In this document: positions 26,851 to 35,997 of the stretch, piece by piece
Layout of the letters: every line of letters begins with the position of its first letter
Position numbering within the stretch: the first letter of the stretch is position 1
DNA from: an uncultured Pelagibacteraceae bacterium
Lineage (GTDB): Bacteria > Pseudomonadota > Alphaproteobacteria > Pelagibacterales > Pelagibacteraceae
Reading direction: 5' to 3'
DNA: 64,000 nucleotides
Assembly: GCA_902592675.1 (NCBI GenBank)
Contig: CACJFJ010000003.1
Span: forward strand, 5,001-69,000
Translations under genes and position numbers: made by a program
The notes under the pieces: model-generated
What the model was told of the DNA's origin: nothing
Seen by the model: the letters and a program-made list of their open reading frames with translations, nothing else
The model's database searches: none

Positions 26851-28080
26851 ATGAGAATTGCAGTCAATTTTGAAAACTTACCTCAGGATGGGGGAGCTTT
26901 CCATGAAAATATTTTATTGATAGAAGTTTTTAAGGAATTTGAAAAAAAAAATAATATTGAAATATTATATATAGTTTCTAACAAAAAAGTTGAGAAACTT
27001 CTCAAAGAAAAAAAATGTAAAACAATTTTTTTTGAAAAAAAAAGAGTTATTTTTAAAATTCAAAATTTTTTATATAAATTTATTTTTTTTAGATACATTT
27101 TAACAAAATTGAAAATATCAAATGTATTTGAGAAATTTATTAAACAAAAAAACATCAACTTAGTTTTTTTTAACAATCCAAGTGAATTATCAATTCTTTC
27201 ATATAATTTGTTGTATGTAATTGTTTTTTATGAACTTCAACATTTACAACATAATTATTTACCAGAATATAAAAGTTATCACAGCTTTGATTTACGAGAA
27301 ATCGTAATTAAAAATTTAACAAAAACAGCATTCAAAATAGTAACATGTGTTGAGAAGGATAAATATTTATTACAAAAATATTATAACGCAATAGCTGAAA
27401 AGATCGTAGTCCAGCCATTTGTTTCAAGGTTGCCTTTGATTTTTGAAGAAGATAATAAAAAAACTAATTTTAAGGATTTATTTAAAAAGATGGATCTAGA
27501 TATTAATCAAAAATATTTATTTTATCCTGCACAATTTTGGCCTCATAAAAATCATAGATATATAATTGACAGTATGAATTATATTGTTAATGAAAAAAAG
27601 ATAAATGATTTTAAAGTAATTTTTTGTGGTTTTGATAAATTTAAACAAAAAAATTTTTTAAAAAAAATAATTGAAAAAAATAATCTACAAGATTATTTTT
27701 TGTTTTTTGATTATCTCACTGATGATCAAATAATTTCATTATATCTACACTCCCACTGTTTAGTTATGCCAACTCTTGTAGGACATTATTCATTACCATT
27801 ATTTGAGTCTTTTTATTTTAAGCTACCTGCTATTTTTACATCAAATCTTTTAGATAATTCTCTTCAAAAATATACCTGGGAGCTTGATTTAAATGATAAT
27901 AAAGATTTATTAAAAAAAATAGAGGAAATTGATTCTGATCAAACCAAAAAAAAACAAATAATTGATGAAGCTCATATTTTTTATAATAATAACTTTAAAT
28001 TACAAAACATTTATAAAAATTATGAGAATATTTTTTTAGAAGCTAAAAAAATTTTAAATATGTGGAGTCAAGATAAATAG
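26851..28080 (+). CDS. Glycosyltransferase family 4-type
   Basis: The protein has 409 residues. The start MRIAVNFENLPQDGGAFHEN gives the GT-B glycine loop; LFYPAQFWPHKNHRYII and MPTLVGHYSLPLFESFYFKLP are the donor-half motifs. It resembles the mannosyltransferase-like protein at 14652 in its PAQFWPHKNH block. It is a single-gene rightward unit between two leftward blocks and must have its own promoter in the 47-bp gap at 26804-26850. Confidence 0.8.
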   Translation: MRIAVNFENLPQDGGAFHENILLIEVFKEFEKKNNIEILYIVSNKKVEKLLKEKKCKTIFFEKKRVIFKIQNFLYKFIFFRYILTKLKISNVFEKFIKQKNINLVFFNNPSELSILSYNLLYVIVFYELQHLQHNYLPEYKSYHSFDLREIVIKNLTKTAFKIVTCVEKDKYLLQKYYNAIAEKIVVQPFVSRLPLIFEEDNKKTNFKDLFKKMDLDINQKYLFYPAQFWPHKNHRYIIDSMNYIVNEKKINDFKVIFCGFDKFKQKNFLKKIIEKNNLQDYFLFFDYLTDDQIISLYLHSHCLVMPTLVGHYSLPLFESFYFKLPAIFTSNLLDNSLQKYTWELDLNDNKDLLKKIEEIDSDQTKKKQIIDEAHIFYNNNFKLQNIYKNYENIFLEAKKILNMWSQDK

Positions 28081-28087
28081 TAAAATA

Positions 28088-29191
28088 TTATTTTATTTTA
28101 TTTAAACATTTGATAATGAAATCCAATTCTTTTTTTTTGATACCTTCAAAAGACGGTATATAAAAACCATACTTTGAGATAAAATCCGAATTACTAAATT
28201 TATCTTTATGATTTTTTATGAATATTTTAAGAGGCTTTTGTTTACTCATTGGCCAAAAAAAAGGCCTTGCTACTATTCCATTTTTTTTTAATTTTCTTAT
28301 TATTGTTTGAGCATTTAATTTCTTTCTTAAAGAGACCAGTCCAACAACCCAGTAAGCATTAGTTAATTTTTTATTTTTTGGCGCTAACATAAAAAAATTT
28401 TTATTATTTTTAATTTTTGAATAATAGTATTTCCCTATTTTTACCTTTTCTTTAATAACTGTTTTAACTCTTTTAAGTTGGCTTAGTCCTATCGAAGCTT
28501 GCATGTTAGTCATTCTGTAATTCCAGCCAATATCCTTATGATTAAATCTATTTATGGAACCAAAACAAAGATTTCTTAGAGATATGCATTTTTCAAAAAT
28601 CTTTTTATTATTCGTACAAATCATACCTCCTTCGCCAGTAGTCAAGTGCTTGTTTGCGTAAAAGCTAAATGTGCCTAAATCTCCATATGTACCACAAAAT
28701 TTGTTCTTATATTTTACACCCAATAATTCAGCCGAGTCCTCAAGAATTAAAATATTTTTTTTTTTACAAATTTTGACAATTTCATCAATTTTACAAGGAA
28801 AAGAGTAGATATGAGTAACTATTATGGCTTTTGTTTTATTAGTTATTTTTTTTTTAATTTCATTAATGTTCATATTCCAGTCATCTCTATTACAATCAAC
28901 TACTACAGGTGTTGCAAGCTGTCTTATTACAGCTAGTGCATTTGATATTATTGTAAAATTAGGAATTATCACCTCGTCTCCCTTCTTAACTCCGAGTGCT
29001 TTTATTCCTATTTCCAAAGCAGCAGTACCATTTGAAACTGAAACTGAATATTTTGAACCAATAAATTTAGAAAATTTTTTTTCAAACTTGAAAATGTCAG
29101 GGCCATTTGAGGATATCCATCCTCTTTCTAAAGATTTTTTAATCGCATCAATATCTTTTTTTATAATTTTTGGCTTACTTACGGGTATCAT
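28088..29191 (-). CDS. DegT/DnrJ/EryC1/StrS aminotransferase, GDP-perosamine synthase-like
   Basis: The protein has 367 residues and is a PLP-dependent sugar aminotransferase. SNGTAALEIGIKALG, EDSAELLG (the cofactor Asp) and FSFYANKHLTTGEGGM, with the Schiff-base Lys in the ANK triplet, are clear. Overall it is closest in pattern to GDP-4-keto-6-deoxymannose (perosamine) aminotransferases, which suits the GDP-mannose dehydratase paralogue two genes upstream on the same strand. It is also the only PLP aminotransferase in the window and so the only candidate for a PseC-type step. Confidence 0.85.
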   Translation of the reverse strand: MIPVSKPKIIKKDIDAIKKSLERGWISSNGPDIFKFEKKFSKFIGSKYSVSVSNGTAALEIGIKALGVKKGDEVIIPNFTIISNALAVIRQLATPVVVDCNRDDWNMNINEIKKKITNKTKAIIVTHIYSFPCKIDEIVKICKKKNILILEDSAELLGVKYKNKFCGTYGDLGTFSFYANKHLTTGEGGMICTNNKKIFEKCISLRNLCFGSINRFNHKDIGWNYRMTNMQASIGLSQLKRVKTVIKEKVKIGKYYYSKIKNNKNFFMLAPKNKKLTNAYWVVGLVSLRKKLNAQTIIRKLKKNGIVARPFFWPMSKQKPLKIFIKNHKDKFSNSDFISKYGFYIPSFEGIKKKELDFIIKCLNKIK

Positions 29192-29198
29192 TAAGAGC

Positions 29199-29630
29199 TT
29201 ATTTTATTTTAAGTTTTTTAATTTTTTCCATATGAAATTTTTCTTTATCTTTTGAAAACATGTATGGTCCTTGTTTTACTTCTATCATTTCACAATTTGA
29301 AAGTATTTTAAAACCATGACCTCCTTTAATTAATACTATGATATCAAAAGCCCTCAAAATCTTACTTAATAAATAATTTTTTTTTGTATTATAGAAATCT
29401 ATTCGAATTCTACCTTTTAAAATAATTAAGGTTTCAGAAGTATAAAAAACTTTATTAGATCTTTTTTGATGCAGGTGGGGTTTTATAACATAATTTTTTT
29501 TATGTTTCATGAAGCCACATTGGAGACTCAACTTATCAGGTGTAAAAAAACTAATTCCTTTTTTTTTTCTATATTTCGATCGAATAATTATTGCATATAA
29601 ATCTTTTTTATATTTAATTTTTTCAATCAT
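29199..29630 (-). CDS. Cupin-fold protein, function unknown
   Basis: The protein has 143 residues. VIKPHLHQKRSN, LIILKGRIRIDFY and GGHGFKIL follow the two cupin motifs, with HLH and a later His as possible metal ligands. Similar small cupins occur in sugar clusters as epimerase- or isomerase-like enzymes, but no activity can be assigned. Its start overlaps the stop of the dehydratase paralogue by 8 bp, so the two probably act in one pathway with the aminotransferase that follows. Confidence 0.6.
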   Translation of the reverse strand: MIEKIKYKKDLYAIIIRSKYRKKKGISFFTPDKLSLQCGFMKHKKNYVIKPHLHQKRSNKVFYTSETLIILKGRIRIDFYNTKKNYLLSKILRAFDIIVLIKGGHGFKILSNCEMIEVKQGPYMFSKDKEKFHMEKIKKLKIK

Positions 29631-30612
29631 TGTCTTTTTTTTTTAATTCGTGCTCTATCATAATCTTAATCATTTCTTTTAGACTAGTTTTTGGTTTAAA
29701 ATTGAATATTCTTTTTGCTTTTGATGTATCAGCTATTAAATCAAAATTTTTACTTTTTCTTATAAATTTTTTATTGATTTTCAAATATTTTTTCAAATCT
29801 AAATTTAAATAATTAAAAACATTTCTTGCAAAAGTTTCAACTGAAACTGCTTTGCCCGAACCAATAGTAAAAAAATCTGGCTTTTTAAGTTGTGTAATTC
29901 TCCAAGCAGCATCAACGTAATCAGGTGCATAGCCCCAATCAATCTTTATTTTAATATCTCCTAATTCAATTTTATTTTTTTTGCCTTTATAAATGTCGCA
30001 CGCTGTTCGGACAATTTTTTGAGATACATACTCTTTATTTCTTCTTGGAGATTCATGATTAAAATAAATTGCACCGCAGATATTCAAATCATAAATTTTA
30101 TTATACATCTGCGCTGCTAGATATGCGCTAGCTTTAGATAAAGCATAAATACTTGAAGGTGAAATTAAACTATTTTCGTTTTGCTTTTTCTTTTTATCCC
30201 AAGCAAACATATTTGAAGTGAAAGGCTGAAAAAACTTTATTTTTCTTTTTTGTTTTCTTATAATCTCAAAAATGTTAATTAACGAGCTGGCCGTGACATT
30301 AAATGAATAGGATGGTATTTCGTTGCTCCATCCAACATTATCTTGATCTGCAAAATTATAAATTTCATTGGGTTTTGATATTGATATTGCATTATCAATT
30401 GAATTTGGATCAAGTAAATCACCCTTAATTAAAAAAAATTTTTTTTCAAATATTTTGTTATTTGAAATTAAGCTTTGAATATTTTTTTTATTATCAGTTG
30501 CTGATTTTCTAAAGAGACCAAAAACATGATAACCTTTTTTGATTAAATATTCGCACATATACGACCCGTCCTGACCTGTACAACCAAGTATGAGTGCAAT
30601 TTTTTTTTTCAT
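29623..30612 (-). CDS. Diverged GDP-mannose 4,6-dehydratase paralogue
   Basis: The protein has 329 residues with an LILGCTGQDGSY cofactor loop and an IYFNHESPRRNKEYV segment that is diagnostic of the GMD family. Thr132, Tyr156 and Lys160 are present. However, the position equivalent to the conserved Glu of TSEL(Y/F)G is Asn134 (TSNMFA), and the flanking residues also differ. In the canonical gene at 38457 the Glu is present. The protein may bind a GDP-hexose but perform another reaction, such as oxidation or epimerisation at C4. It sits with a cupin, a perosamine-type aminotransferase and a C-methyltransferase. Confidence 0.8.
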   Translation of the reverse strand: MKKKIALILGCTGQDGSYMCEYLIKKGYHVFGLFRKSATDNKKNIQSLISNNKIFEKKFFLIKGDLLDPNSIDNAISISKPNEIYNFADQDNVGWSNEIPSYSFNVTASSLINIFEIIRKQKRKIKFFQPFTSNMFAWDKKKKQNENSLISPSSIYALSKASAYLAAQMYNKIYDLNICGAIYFNHESPRRNKEYVSQKIVRTACDIYKGKKNKIELGDIKIKIDWGYAPDYVDAAWRITQLKKPDFFTIGSGKAVSVETFARNVFNYLNLDLKKYLKINKKFIRKSKNFDLIADTSKAKRIFNFKPKTSLKEMIKIMIEHELKKKDND

Positions 30613-31820
30613 TTTGATATTATTTTAAATTTTGGATAAGGAAGTATAAATTTTCCTCCAGATTTAAGCCACTGTTTTTCTCTTATTATAAATTCTTTTA
30701 TAAACCCATAGGGCAGAACTATGAAAAAGTCAGGTTTATAGCTTCTCGCTTTATTTTCAGATATAATTTTAATACCCGATCCTATCGTATATTTTCCTAT
30801 TTTTTCTGGACTCCTCTCAGCTGCATATGGCACAATTTTATTGTCAATTTTGTAATATTGAAGAAGGGTATTGCCCTTTGTCGATGCTCCATAAATAAAA
30901 ACTTTTTTTTTATTCACTGATTGTTTTTTTATAAATTTTGTTAATTTCTGTTTATTGTCCTCAACTCTTTTAAGAAATTTTTTAACATATTTAATTGATG
31001 TGTTTTCCTTATAATTTATTGATTTAGTAATATTTTTTTTACAAAAAATTCTATAACTACCACCGTTTATATCGTTTTCTTCGACTTTGAAAATTTTCAA
31101 TCCATTATTTTCAAATAAATATTTTAAAGATTTAAAAGTATAAAATTCTAAATGTTCGTGGCAAATATTTCCAAGATCATTTTGATTAAGCATTGACTTT
31201 AGACACATGAGTTGTGCTATAAAAACACCGTCTTGATCGAGCGAGTCAGATATATCTTTTATAAATTTCATTGGCTTTTCTAAGTCATAAAACATTCCAA
31301 TAGCTGTAATAACTTTTGGTTTTCTTATTTTAAATTTCTTTGATATTTTTTCAAATTTTTTAAAATCCCAAAAATCATTTAAAACATAATTACAATTTTT
31401 TTTTAATTGTTTAATAAGGTTATTTGCAGGCTCACATCCAACTGTAATGATATTTTTTTTTTTAAAATTTTTTAATAATTCACCATCATTAGCTCCAATA
31501 TCTAAAACAACGTCATTTTTCTTTAAAATTTTAAGTTTAGAAATACTTTTGTAAATATCTTTTAAGGCTAATCTCATTGTCTTTGTTACACCTGATCTAT
31601 ACCAATAAAATCTTCTATACATTATTTCTTGAGGAGCCGAATGTTCAAGTTGTAAAAGAGTGCATTTTTTACAATACATTAAATTTAATGGTGCCTTCAC
31701 TCCCTTTTTAATTGACTTTTTTGTTACAAAATTGCTTACAAAAAAATTACCAAAGTTTTTTATTCTTGATAATTTTGAATTATTACAAAGCCTACATTTT
31801 TTTATTTTTATTGTTTTCAT
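30609..31820 (-). CDS. Sugar C-methyltransferase (TylC3/NovU type)
   Basis: The protein has 403 residues in three parts: an N-terminal zinc-type segment with CRLC and CKKC pairs, a central SAM-binding domain (DIGANDGELLKNF), and a C-terminal domain with VFIYGASTKGNTLLQYY, as in the Methyltransf_13/11/14 architecture. Such enzymes C-methylate a keto sugar at C3 or C5 to give branched deoxysugars. It overlaps both neighbours by 4 bp, so it is tightly coupled with the dehydratase paralogue, suggesting a branched (amino)sugar. Confidence 0.87.
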   Translation of the reverse strand: MKTIKIKKCRLCNNSKLSRIKNFGNFFVSNFVTKKSIKKGVKAPLNLMYCKKCTLLQLEHSAPQEIMYRRFYWYRSGVTKTMRLALKDIYKSISKLKILKKNDVVLDIGANDGELLKNFKKKNIITVGCEPANNLIKQLKKNCNYVLNDFWDFKKFEKISKKFKIRKPKVITAIGMFYDLEKPMKFIKDISDSLDQDGVFIAQLMCLKSMLNQNDLGNICHEHLEFYTFKSLKYLFENNGLKIFKVEENDINGGSYRIFCKKNITKSINYKENTSIKYVKKFLKRVEDNKQKLTKFIKKQSVNKKKVFIYGASTKGNTLLQYYKIDNKIVPYAAERSPEKIGKYTIGSGIKIISENKARSYKPDFFIVLPYGFIKEFIIREKQWLKSGGKFILPYPKFKIISK

Positions 31821-32446
31821 TTAGAAATTTTTTTGTATAGAAGTCTTACTATATTTTTTATCGATTTTGTTCTAGTAATAATTTTTTTTCTTTTATTTAG
31901 ATTTTTATCTGTTTTTTTAAAAATTGTTGCAGTACCTGAAGACATATATGAAAAATTTAAATCAAAATTATCTGTATTATTTGAATAAATATCAAAAATT
32001 CTATCGTGAGTTTCTTTATTATTTATCTCACAATAAAAGTTATTTCTTTTTTCTTTTTTAATGTAAGGAAGATGATTTATGTCATCTATAAATATGTAAC
32101 CGTTTTTATTTAGAATTTCGTAGTAATTATATATAAGCTTTTCAACATGATCAGCTTCGTGAAGGCTATCAATGTAAATAACATCAAGTTTATCTGCTAT
32201 TTTTTTTTTTATAAACTCAAAATTATCATCTCTTGATTGAATAAATTTCCAATGAGGATCATTAGACACATTACTACAATCTTCAATATCTACCGAATAC
32301 AAACTCCCATTATTTTTTTTACAAATTTCTAAAAAATTTTTAGTTGAAACTCCTTCTTTAACTCCAAGTTCTAAAATTTTAATCCCATTTATGTCAGAGA
32401 TATTAATCATTATGTTTTTTTTAATTTTTTCCTCATATTCAGTCAT
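31817..32446 (-). CDS. Class I methyltransferase, Methyltransf_24-like
   Basis: The protein has 209 residues. KILELGVKEGVSTKNFL is motif I, LYSVDIED is motif II, and DVIYIDSLHEADHVEKLI is the SAM-methyltransferase type with a metal-binding Asp and His. The family includes sugar O-methyltransferases of macrolide clusters. The C-terminal 40 residues are basic. It overlaps the C-methyltransferase gene by 4 bp. Confidence 0.78.
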   Translation of the reverse strand: MTEYEEKIKKNIMINISDINGIKILELGVKEGVSTKNFLEICKKNNGSLYSVDIEDCSNVSNDPHWKFIQSRDDNFEFIKKKIADKLDVIYIDSLHEADHVEKLIYNYYEILNKNGYIFIDDINHLPYIKKEKRNNFYCEINNKETHDRIFDIYSNNTDNFDLNFSYMSSGTATIFKKTDKNLNKRKKIITRTKSIKNIVRLLYKKISK

Positions 32447-32448
32447 AA

Positions 32449-33399
32449 TCAGACTCTATCTATTTTGTTTTTTTTATACCAATCAAAAGTGTGCCAAAAT
32501 TTTTCCTCAAAATTTGAAAATTTTGAAACTTTTAAACTTTTAATTATTTTTTTATTATCTCCATGAGTTTTAAATACGTCTGCCTTATGTTTTTTGACAT
32601 ATTTTACTTTTAGAAATTTCTTTTTTTTAAAATTTTTAACTAATTTTGAAATATTTACCGGGTTATTGGAGCAAATATTAAATATCTCGTGTTTTGGATA
32701 ATTCTTTCGTAATAACTTTTTTAAAATCACTATTGCATCATCTATATAGGTAAAATCTCTATAATGATTACCCTTATTATTTATTTCTATATATTTGTTT
32801 TGTTCGAAACTTTTGAAAAGTTTAAATAATAACATATCAGGTCGCCCCCATGGTCCGTAAATTGTAAAAAATCTAATACCTATAAATTTTATATTTATTA
32901 TTTTTGAAAAAAATTCTGCAGTTTGTTCATTGATCATTTTACTGACAGCGTAAATATTTTTTTGTCTCAAAATTTGTTTCTCATTAAGAGGAAATTTTTT
33001 TGAATCTCCATAAACAGAGCTGGATGATGCATATATTATTTTTTTTACCCCAATAATTTTAGAAATTTTGATTATATTAAAAAAACCTCTGATATTGTTA
33101 TCAATATATTCATCAGGTTTCTCAAAGGAATATCTCACTCCTGCTTGTGCAGCTAAATGATAAATAATGTCTATTTTTTTTTTCTTAAGATAACGATTCA
33201 GTTTTTTATCTGAATTAATATCAATTTTTTTAAAATAAAAATTTTTTAATTTTTTGAGATTTTTCAATCTTTGAATTTTTAAATTAACTGAATAGTAATT
33301 ATTAAGATTGTCAATTCCATAAACTTTATGGTCTTTTGCCATTTCTCTTGCTAGACAAGATCCAATAAAACCAGCAACACCTGTAATTAAAATATTCAT
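32449..33399 (-). CDS. UDP-glucuronate 4-epimerase-like SDR
   Basis: The protein has 316 residues. GVAGFIGSCLA is the NAD loop, LAAQAGVRYSFEKPDEYIDNN and YASSSSVYGDSKKFPL are typical of UDP-glucuronate 4-epimerases (LpsL/Cap1J type), IYAVSK holds the YxxxK pair, and FTIYGPWGRPDMLLFK is the substrate-pocket motif. It would supply UDP-galacturonate for the glycan. The protein is slightly shorter than the usual 330-340 residues. No UDP-glucose dehydrogenase (ugd) is seen in the window, so the precursor must come from elsewhere. Confidence 0.83.
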   Translation of the reverse strand: MNILITGVAGFIGSCLAREMAKDHKVYGIDNLNNYYSVNLKIQRLKNLKKLKNFYFKKIDINSDKKLNRYLKKKKIDIIYHLAAQAGVRYSFEKPDEYIDNNIRGFFNIIKISKIIGVKKIIYASSSSVYGDSKKFPLNEKQILRQKNIYAVSKMINEQTAEFFSKIINIKFIGIRFFTIYGPWGRPDMLLFKLFKSFEQNKYIEINNKGNHYRDFTYIDDAIVILKKLLRKNYPKHEIFNICSNNPVNISKLVKNFKKKKFLKVKYVKKHKADVFKTHGDNKKIIKSLKVSKFSNFEEKFWHTFDWYKKNKIDRV

Positions 33400-34215
33400 T
33401 TAAAATTTATTAAAATTTTTAAGATATTTGTAAATAAATATTATCAATATTAGAAACTTATTTTGATTATTTTTAATTCGAATTTTTATTTCTTCAAAAA
33501 AATGATCAATAAAAGGAATGGAACTTGAATACCCACCTCTTCTAAAATTTCCCACAATCTCATCTTTTTTTGTTCCAATTCCTTTTAACTTTTGATTTAC
33601 AATCATTCTATAAAAATAATCATAGTCTGATGAATATTTAAAATCTAAATTATAAAATCCTACTTTCTTTGCTGAATTTTTTTTGATTAAAAAACCTGTG
33701 GAATGGCTTGAATAGAACCCCCAGCTCCAAAAAATTTTATATGGTTTATAACCATACAAAACTCCCCAGTGTTTTCTTACTGATCCAAAAATAAAATCTT
33801 TTTCCGGATATCTCTTAATATATCTTAAATAAATTTGAAGAGCATTATCTGTGAAAGTATCATCTGAATTCAAAAAGCAAATATAGTCTCCATTTGCGAG
33901 CTGCATGCCTTTATTAAAAGCGTCATAAATACCTGCATCTTTTTGTGAGCACCAATAATCTATCTTATCCTCATTCCTTTTTAAGATATCAATAGTACTA
34001 TCTGTTGAACCTCCATCTATAACCAAATGTTCATAATTTTCATAATTTTGTTTATATAAACTGGTTAGACACTCATTCAGATAATTTTCACTATTATATG
34101 TTGCAGTAATAATTGTAATTAGTGGATTATTTTCATTTGTTTTTTTAAGAATATTTTTTTTTCTTAAACCTCCATCATCACAATTTTTTAGGGTTAAGAT
34201 ACTCTCAAATTTCAT
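33400..34215 (-). CDS. Glycosyltransferase family 2
   Basis: The protein has 271 residues in a single GT-A domain. ITIITATYNSENYLNECL begins the fold, VIDGGSTDST binds the nucleotide, and FLNSDDTF is the metal-binding DxD region. The YGYKPYKIFWSWGFYSSHSTGFLIKK part is common in WcaA-like transferases. The donor is unknown. It overlaps the next upstream gene (34205) by 11 bp. Confidence 0.87.
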   Translation of the reverse strand: MKFESILTLKNCDDGGLRKKNILKKTNENNPLITIITATYNSENYLNECLTSLYKQNYENYEHLVIDGGSTDSTIDILKRNEDKIDYWCSQKDAGIYDAFNKGMQLANGDYICFLNSDDTFTDNALQIYLRYIKRYPEKDFIFGSVRKHWGVLYGYKPYKIFWSWGFYSSHSTGFLIKKNSAKKVGFYNLDFKYSSDYDYFYRMIVNQKLKGIGTKKDEIVGNFRRGGYSSSIPFIDHFFEEIKIRIKNNQNKFLILIIFIYKYLKNFNKF

Positions 34216-34741
34216 TATTCAAAATCTTTATTTTTCTATTGAAGTTTAATTTTTCTTTTAAATAAAATTTTATATTCAGGTTAAACATTTTTTTATAAGA
34301 TTCGATTATTTTAAAGTCTATAAAGTCAAAAAGTTGAGACATATTGTGAATCTTATTTTTCCTTTTATCATTATTATTTGATGAACAATAAATAAACCTT
34401 GTTTTACACTTTTTCGTTTTTAGTAGTTTTAATATCTCTTTTATCAGATCAAAATGAGTATTTAGAAAAAAATTATGATCATTTAATGTCATCGAAAAAT
34501 TAATTTCATTATTAAACAACAAAATCTTATTAAATTTTCTACTTTTGAGGAATCTATGAAACTTATTTGCTACGAGCGTTTTTCTTTTAAAAAATTTAAT
34601 ATTAAGATTATTTTTTTTAAAGCTTTTTGGGAGTTTTTCGTCCCGAGTTATCACAAATAAATTAATTTGATCATTTTTTTTAAATTTATTTGAGACAATT
34701 TCCGTAAGATTAGTTCCAATTATAATGATATTTTTTTTCAT
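34205..34741 (-). CDS. Hypothetical protein, possibly a degenerate nucleotide-sugar SDR
   Basis: The protein has 178 residues and I do not recognise a family with confidence. It begins with a hydrophobic strand, IIIIGTNLTEI, like the first strand of a Rossmann fold, then has FIYCSSNNND and an IIESYKKMFNLNIKFY segment reminiscent of the region after the YxxxK motif of sugar epimerases. The glycine-rich loop and the Tyr-x-x-x-Lys pair are not recognisable. It may be a decayed epimerase or a non-catalytic relative. It is the first gene of the large leftward block. Confidence 0.45.
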   Translation of the reverse strand: MKKNIIIIGTNLTEIVSNKFKKNDQINLFVITRDEKLPKSFKKNNLNIKFFKRKTLVANKFHRFLKSRKFNKILLFNNEINFSMTLNDHNFFLNTHFDLIKEILKLLKTKKCKTRFIYCSSNNNDKRKNKIHNMSQLFDFIDFKIIESYKKMFNLNIKFYLKEKLNFNRKIKILNNEI

Positions 34742-34758
34742 ATTTTTGGTATATTACA

Positions 34759-34786
34759 TTGATTGATAAGGTATTTATTCTATAAA
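34759..34786 (+). promoter_or_regulatory. Probable sigma-70 promoter for the 34844 gene
   Basis: TTGATT at 34759-34764 is followed by a 16-base spacer and TATAAA at 34781-34786, inside the 102-bp divergent gap. The leader to the ATG at 34844 would be about 50 bases. AT-rich DNA gives chance matches, so this is only a candidate. Confidence 0.4.
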
Positions 34787-34843
34787 TGCTATCTATATTA
34801 AATTATCTGGTTTTTCAAAAAATAAATTATTAGTTACGATAAT

Positions 34844-35992
34844 ATGAGTCAAAAAAAAATATTTTATTGGGCACCATTTTTGGTTCCAATAGCAACTTCA
34901 AAAGCTGTAATTAATTCTTGTCATTCCATTAGTAAATTTTCAAAAAAAAACAGCTGTTCAATAATAAATTTTTTTGGAGAATTTAATCATTTTAGTGTCG
35001 AAATTTTAAATAAAAAAATAAAACTATTAAATTTGTATAAAGAAAACGTCAAAACCTTTTTACCTAAATATGGTTTTTTAGGGAGCAGATTATCATTTTT
35101 ATTAATTTTTGTTTTTTCTTTTTTTCCACTTACAAATTTATTAAAAAAAGAAAAGCCTGATTATTTAGTAATTCATTTAGTAACTTCTTTACCTTTGGTA
35201 TTATTAATTCTATTTAATTATGAAACAAAATTTATTTTAAGAGTATCTGGTCTACCTAAATTAAATTTTTTCAGAAAAATTTTATGGAAATTAGCAGCCA
35301 AAAAACTTCATTGTATAACATGTCCAACAAAAAAAACTCTAGAAATAATGCAGAGTCATAAAATAATTGATAATGACAAATTAAAATTATTATATGATCC
35401 AGTTATTGGAGATTTTAATTTTTCAAAGGTTAAATCTTTAGAAATTGATGAAATTCAAAATGAAAAATTTTATTTTGCTGCAGGGAGACTCACAAAACAA
35501 AAAAATTTTTTATTTTTGTGTAGATGTTTTAAAAATATCTTAGAAAAATTTCCTAATGAGAAACTTCTAATTGCAGGTGATGGAGAAGAAAGAAAAAGAA
35601 TAGAAAAGTTTATTAAAAACAACAATTTAGAAAAAAATATATACTTATTAGGTCATATAGATGATATTTTTCCTTTTTTTAAAAAGTGCAAAGGATTTAT
35701 TTTGAGTTCTCTATGGGAAGATCCAGGATTTGTCTTAATTGAGTCTGCCATCATGAGGTCATTTATTTTTTCAAGTAATTGTATGAGTGGTCCAAATGAA
35801 ATTATTAAAGATAATTTTAATGGAATTATATTTAATAATAATGATGAAAAAAGTTTTATTAATAAATTCAATATTTTTCACAATTTGGATAAAAAAAAAG
35901 ATAAAAAAATACTATTAAATAACCTTAAGTTAGTAAGAAAGTTTAGTTTATTTAATCATTATAAAAATTTAAACAAAATTTTAAATTTATAA
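34844..35992 (+). CDS. Glycosyltransferase family 4
   Basis: The protein has 382 residues. The donor half is clear: AAGRLTKQKNFLFLCRCF, LLIAGDGEERKRIEKFI, and SSLWEDPGFVLIESAIM with the E-x7-E spacing. A hydrophobic stretch at about 65-110 suggests membrane association. It opens the rightward block that ends with the WecA-like gene. The transferred sugar is unknown. Confidence 0.85.
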   Translation: MSQKKIFYWAPFLVPIATSKAVINSCHSISKFSKKNSCSIINFFGEFNHFSVEILNKKIKLLNLYKENVKTFLPKYGFLGSRLSFLLIFVFSFFPLTNLLKKEKPDYLVIHLVTSLPLVLLILFNYETKFILRVSGLPKLNFFRKILWKLAAKKLHCITCPTKKTLEIMQSHKIIDNDKLKLLYDPVIGDFNFSKVKSLEIDEIQNEKFYFAAGRLTKQKNFLFLCRCFKNILEKFPNEKLLIAGDGEERKRIEKFIKNNNLEKNIYLLGHIDDIFPFFKKCKGFILSSLWEDPGFVLIESAIMRSFIFSSNCMSGPNEIIKDNFNGIIFNNNDEKSFINKFNIFHNLDKKKDKKILLNNLKLVRKFSLFNHYKNLNKILNL

Positions 35993-35997
35993 AAAAA

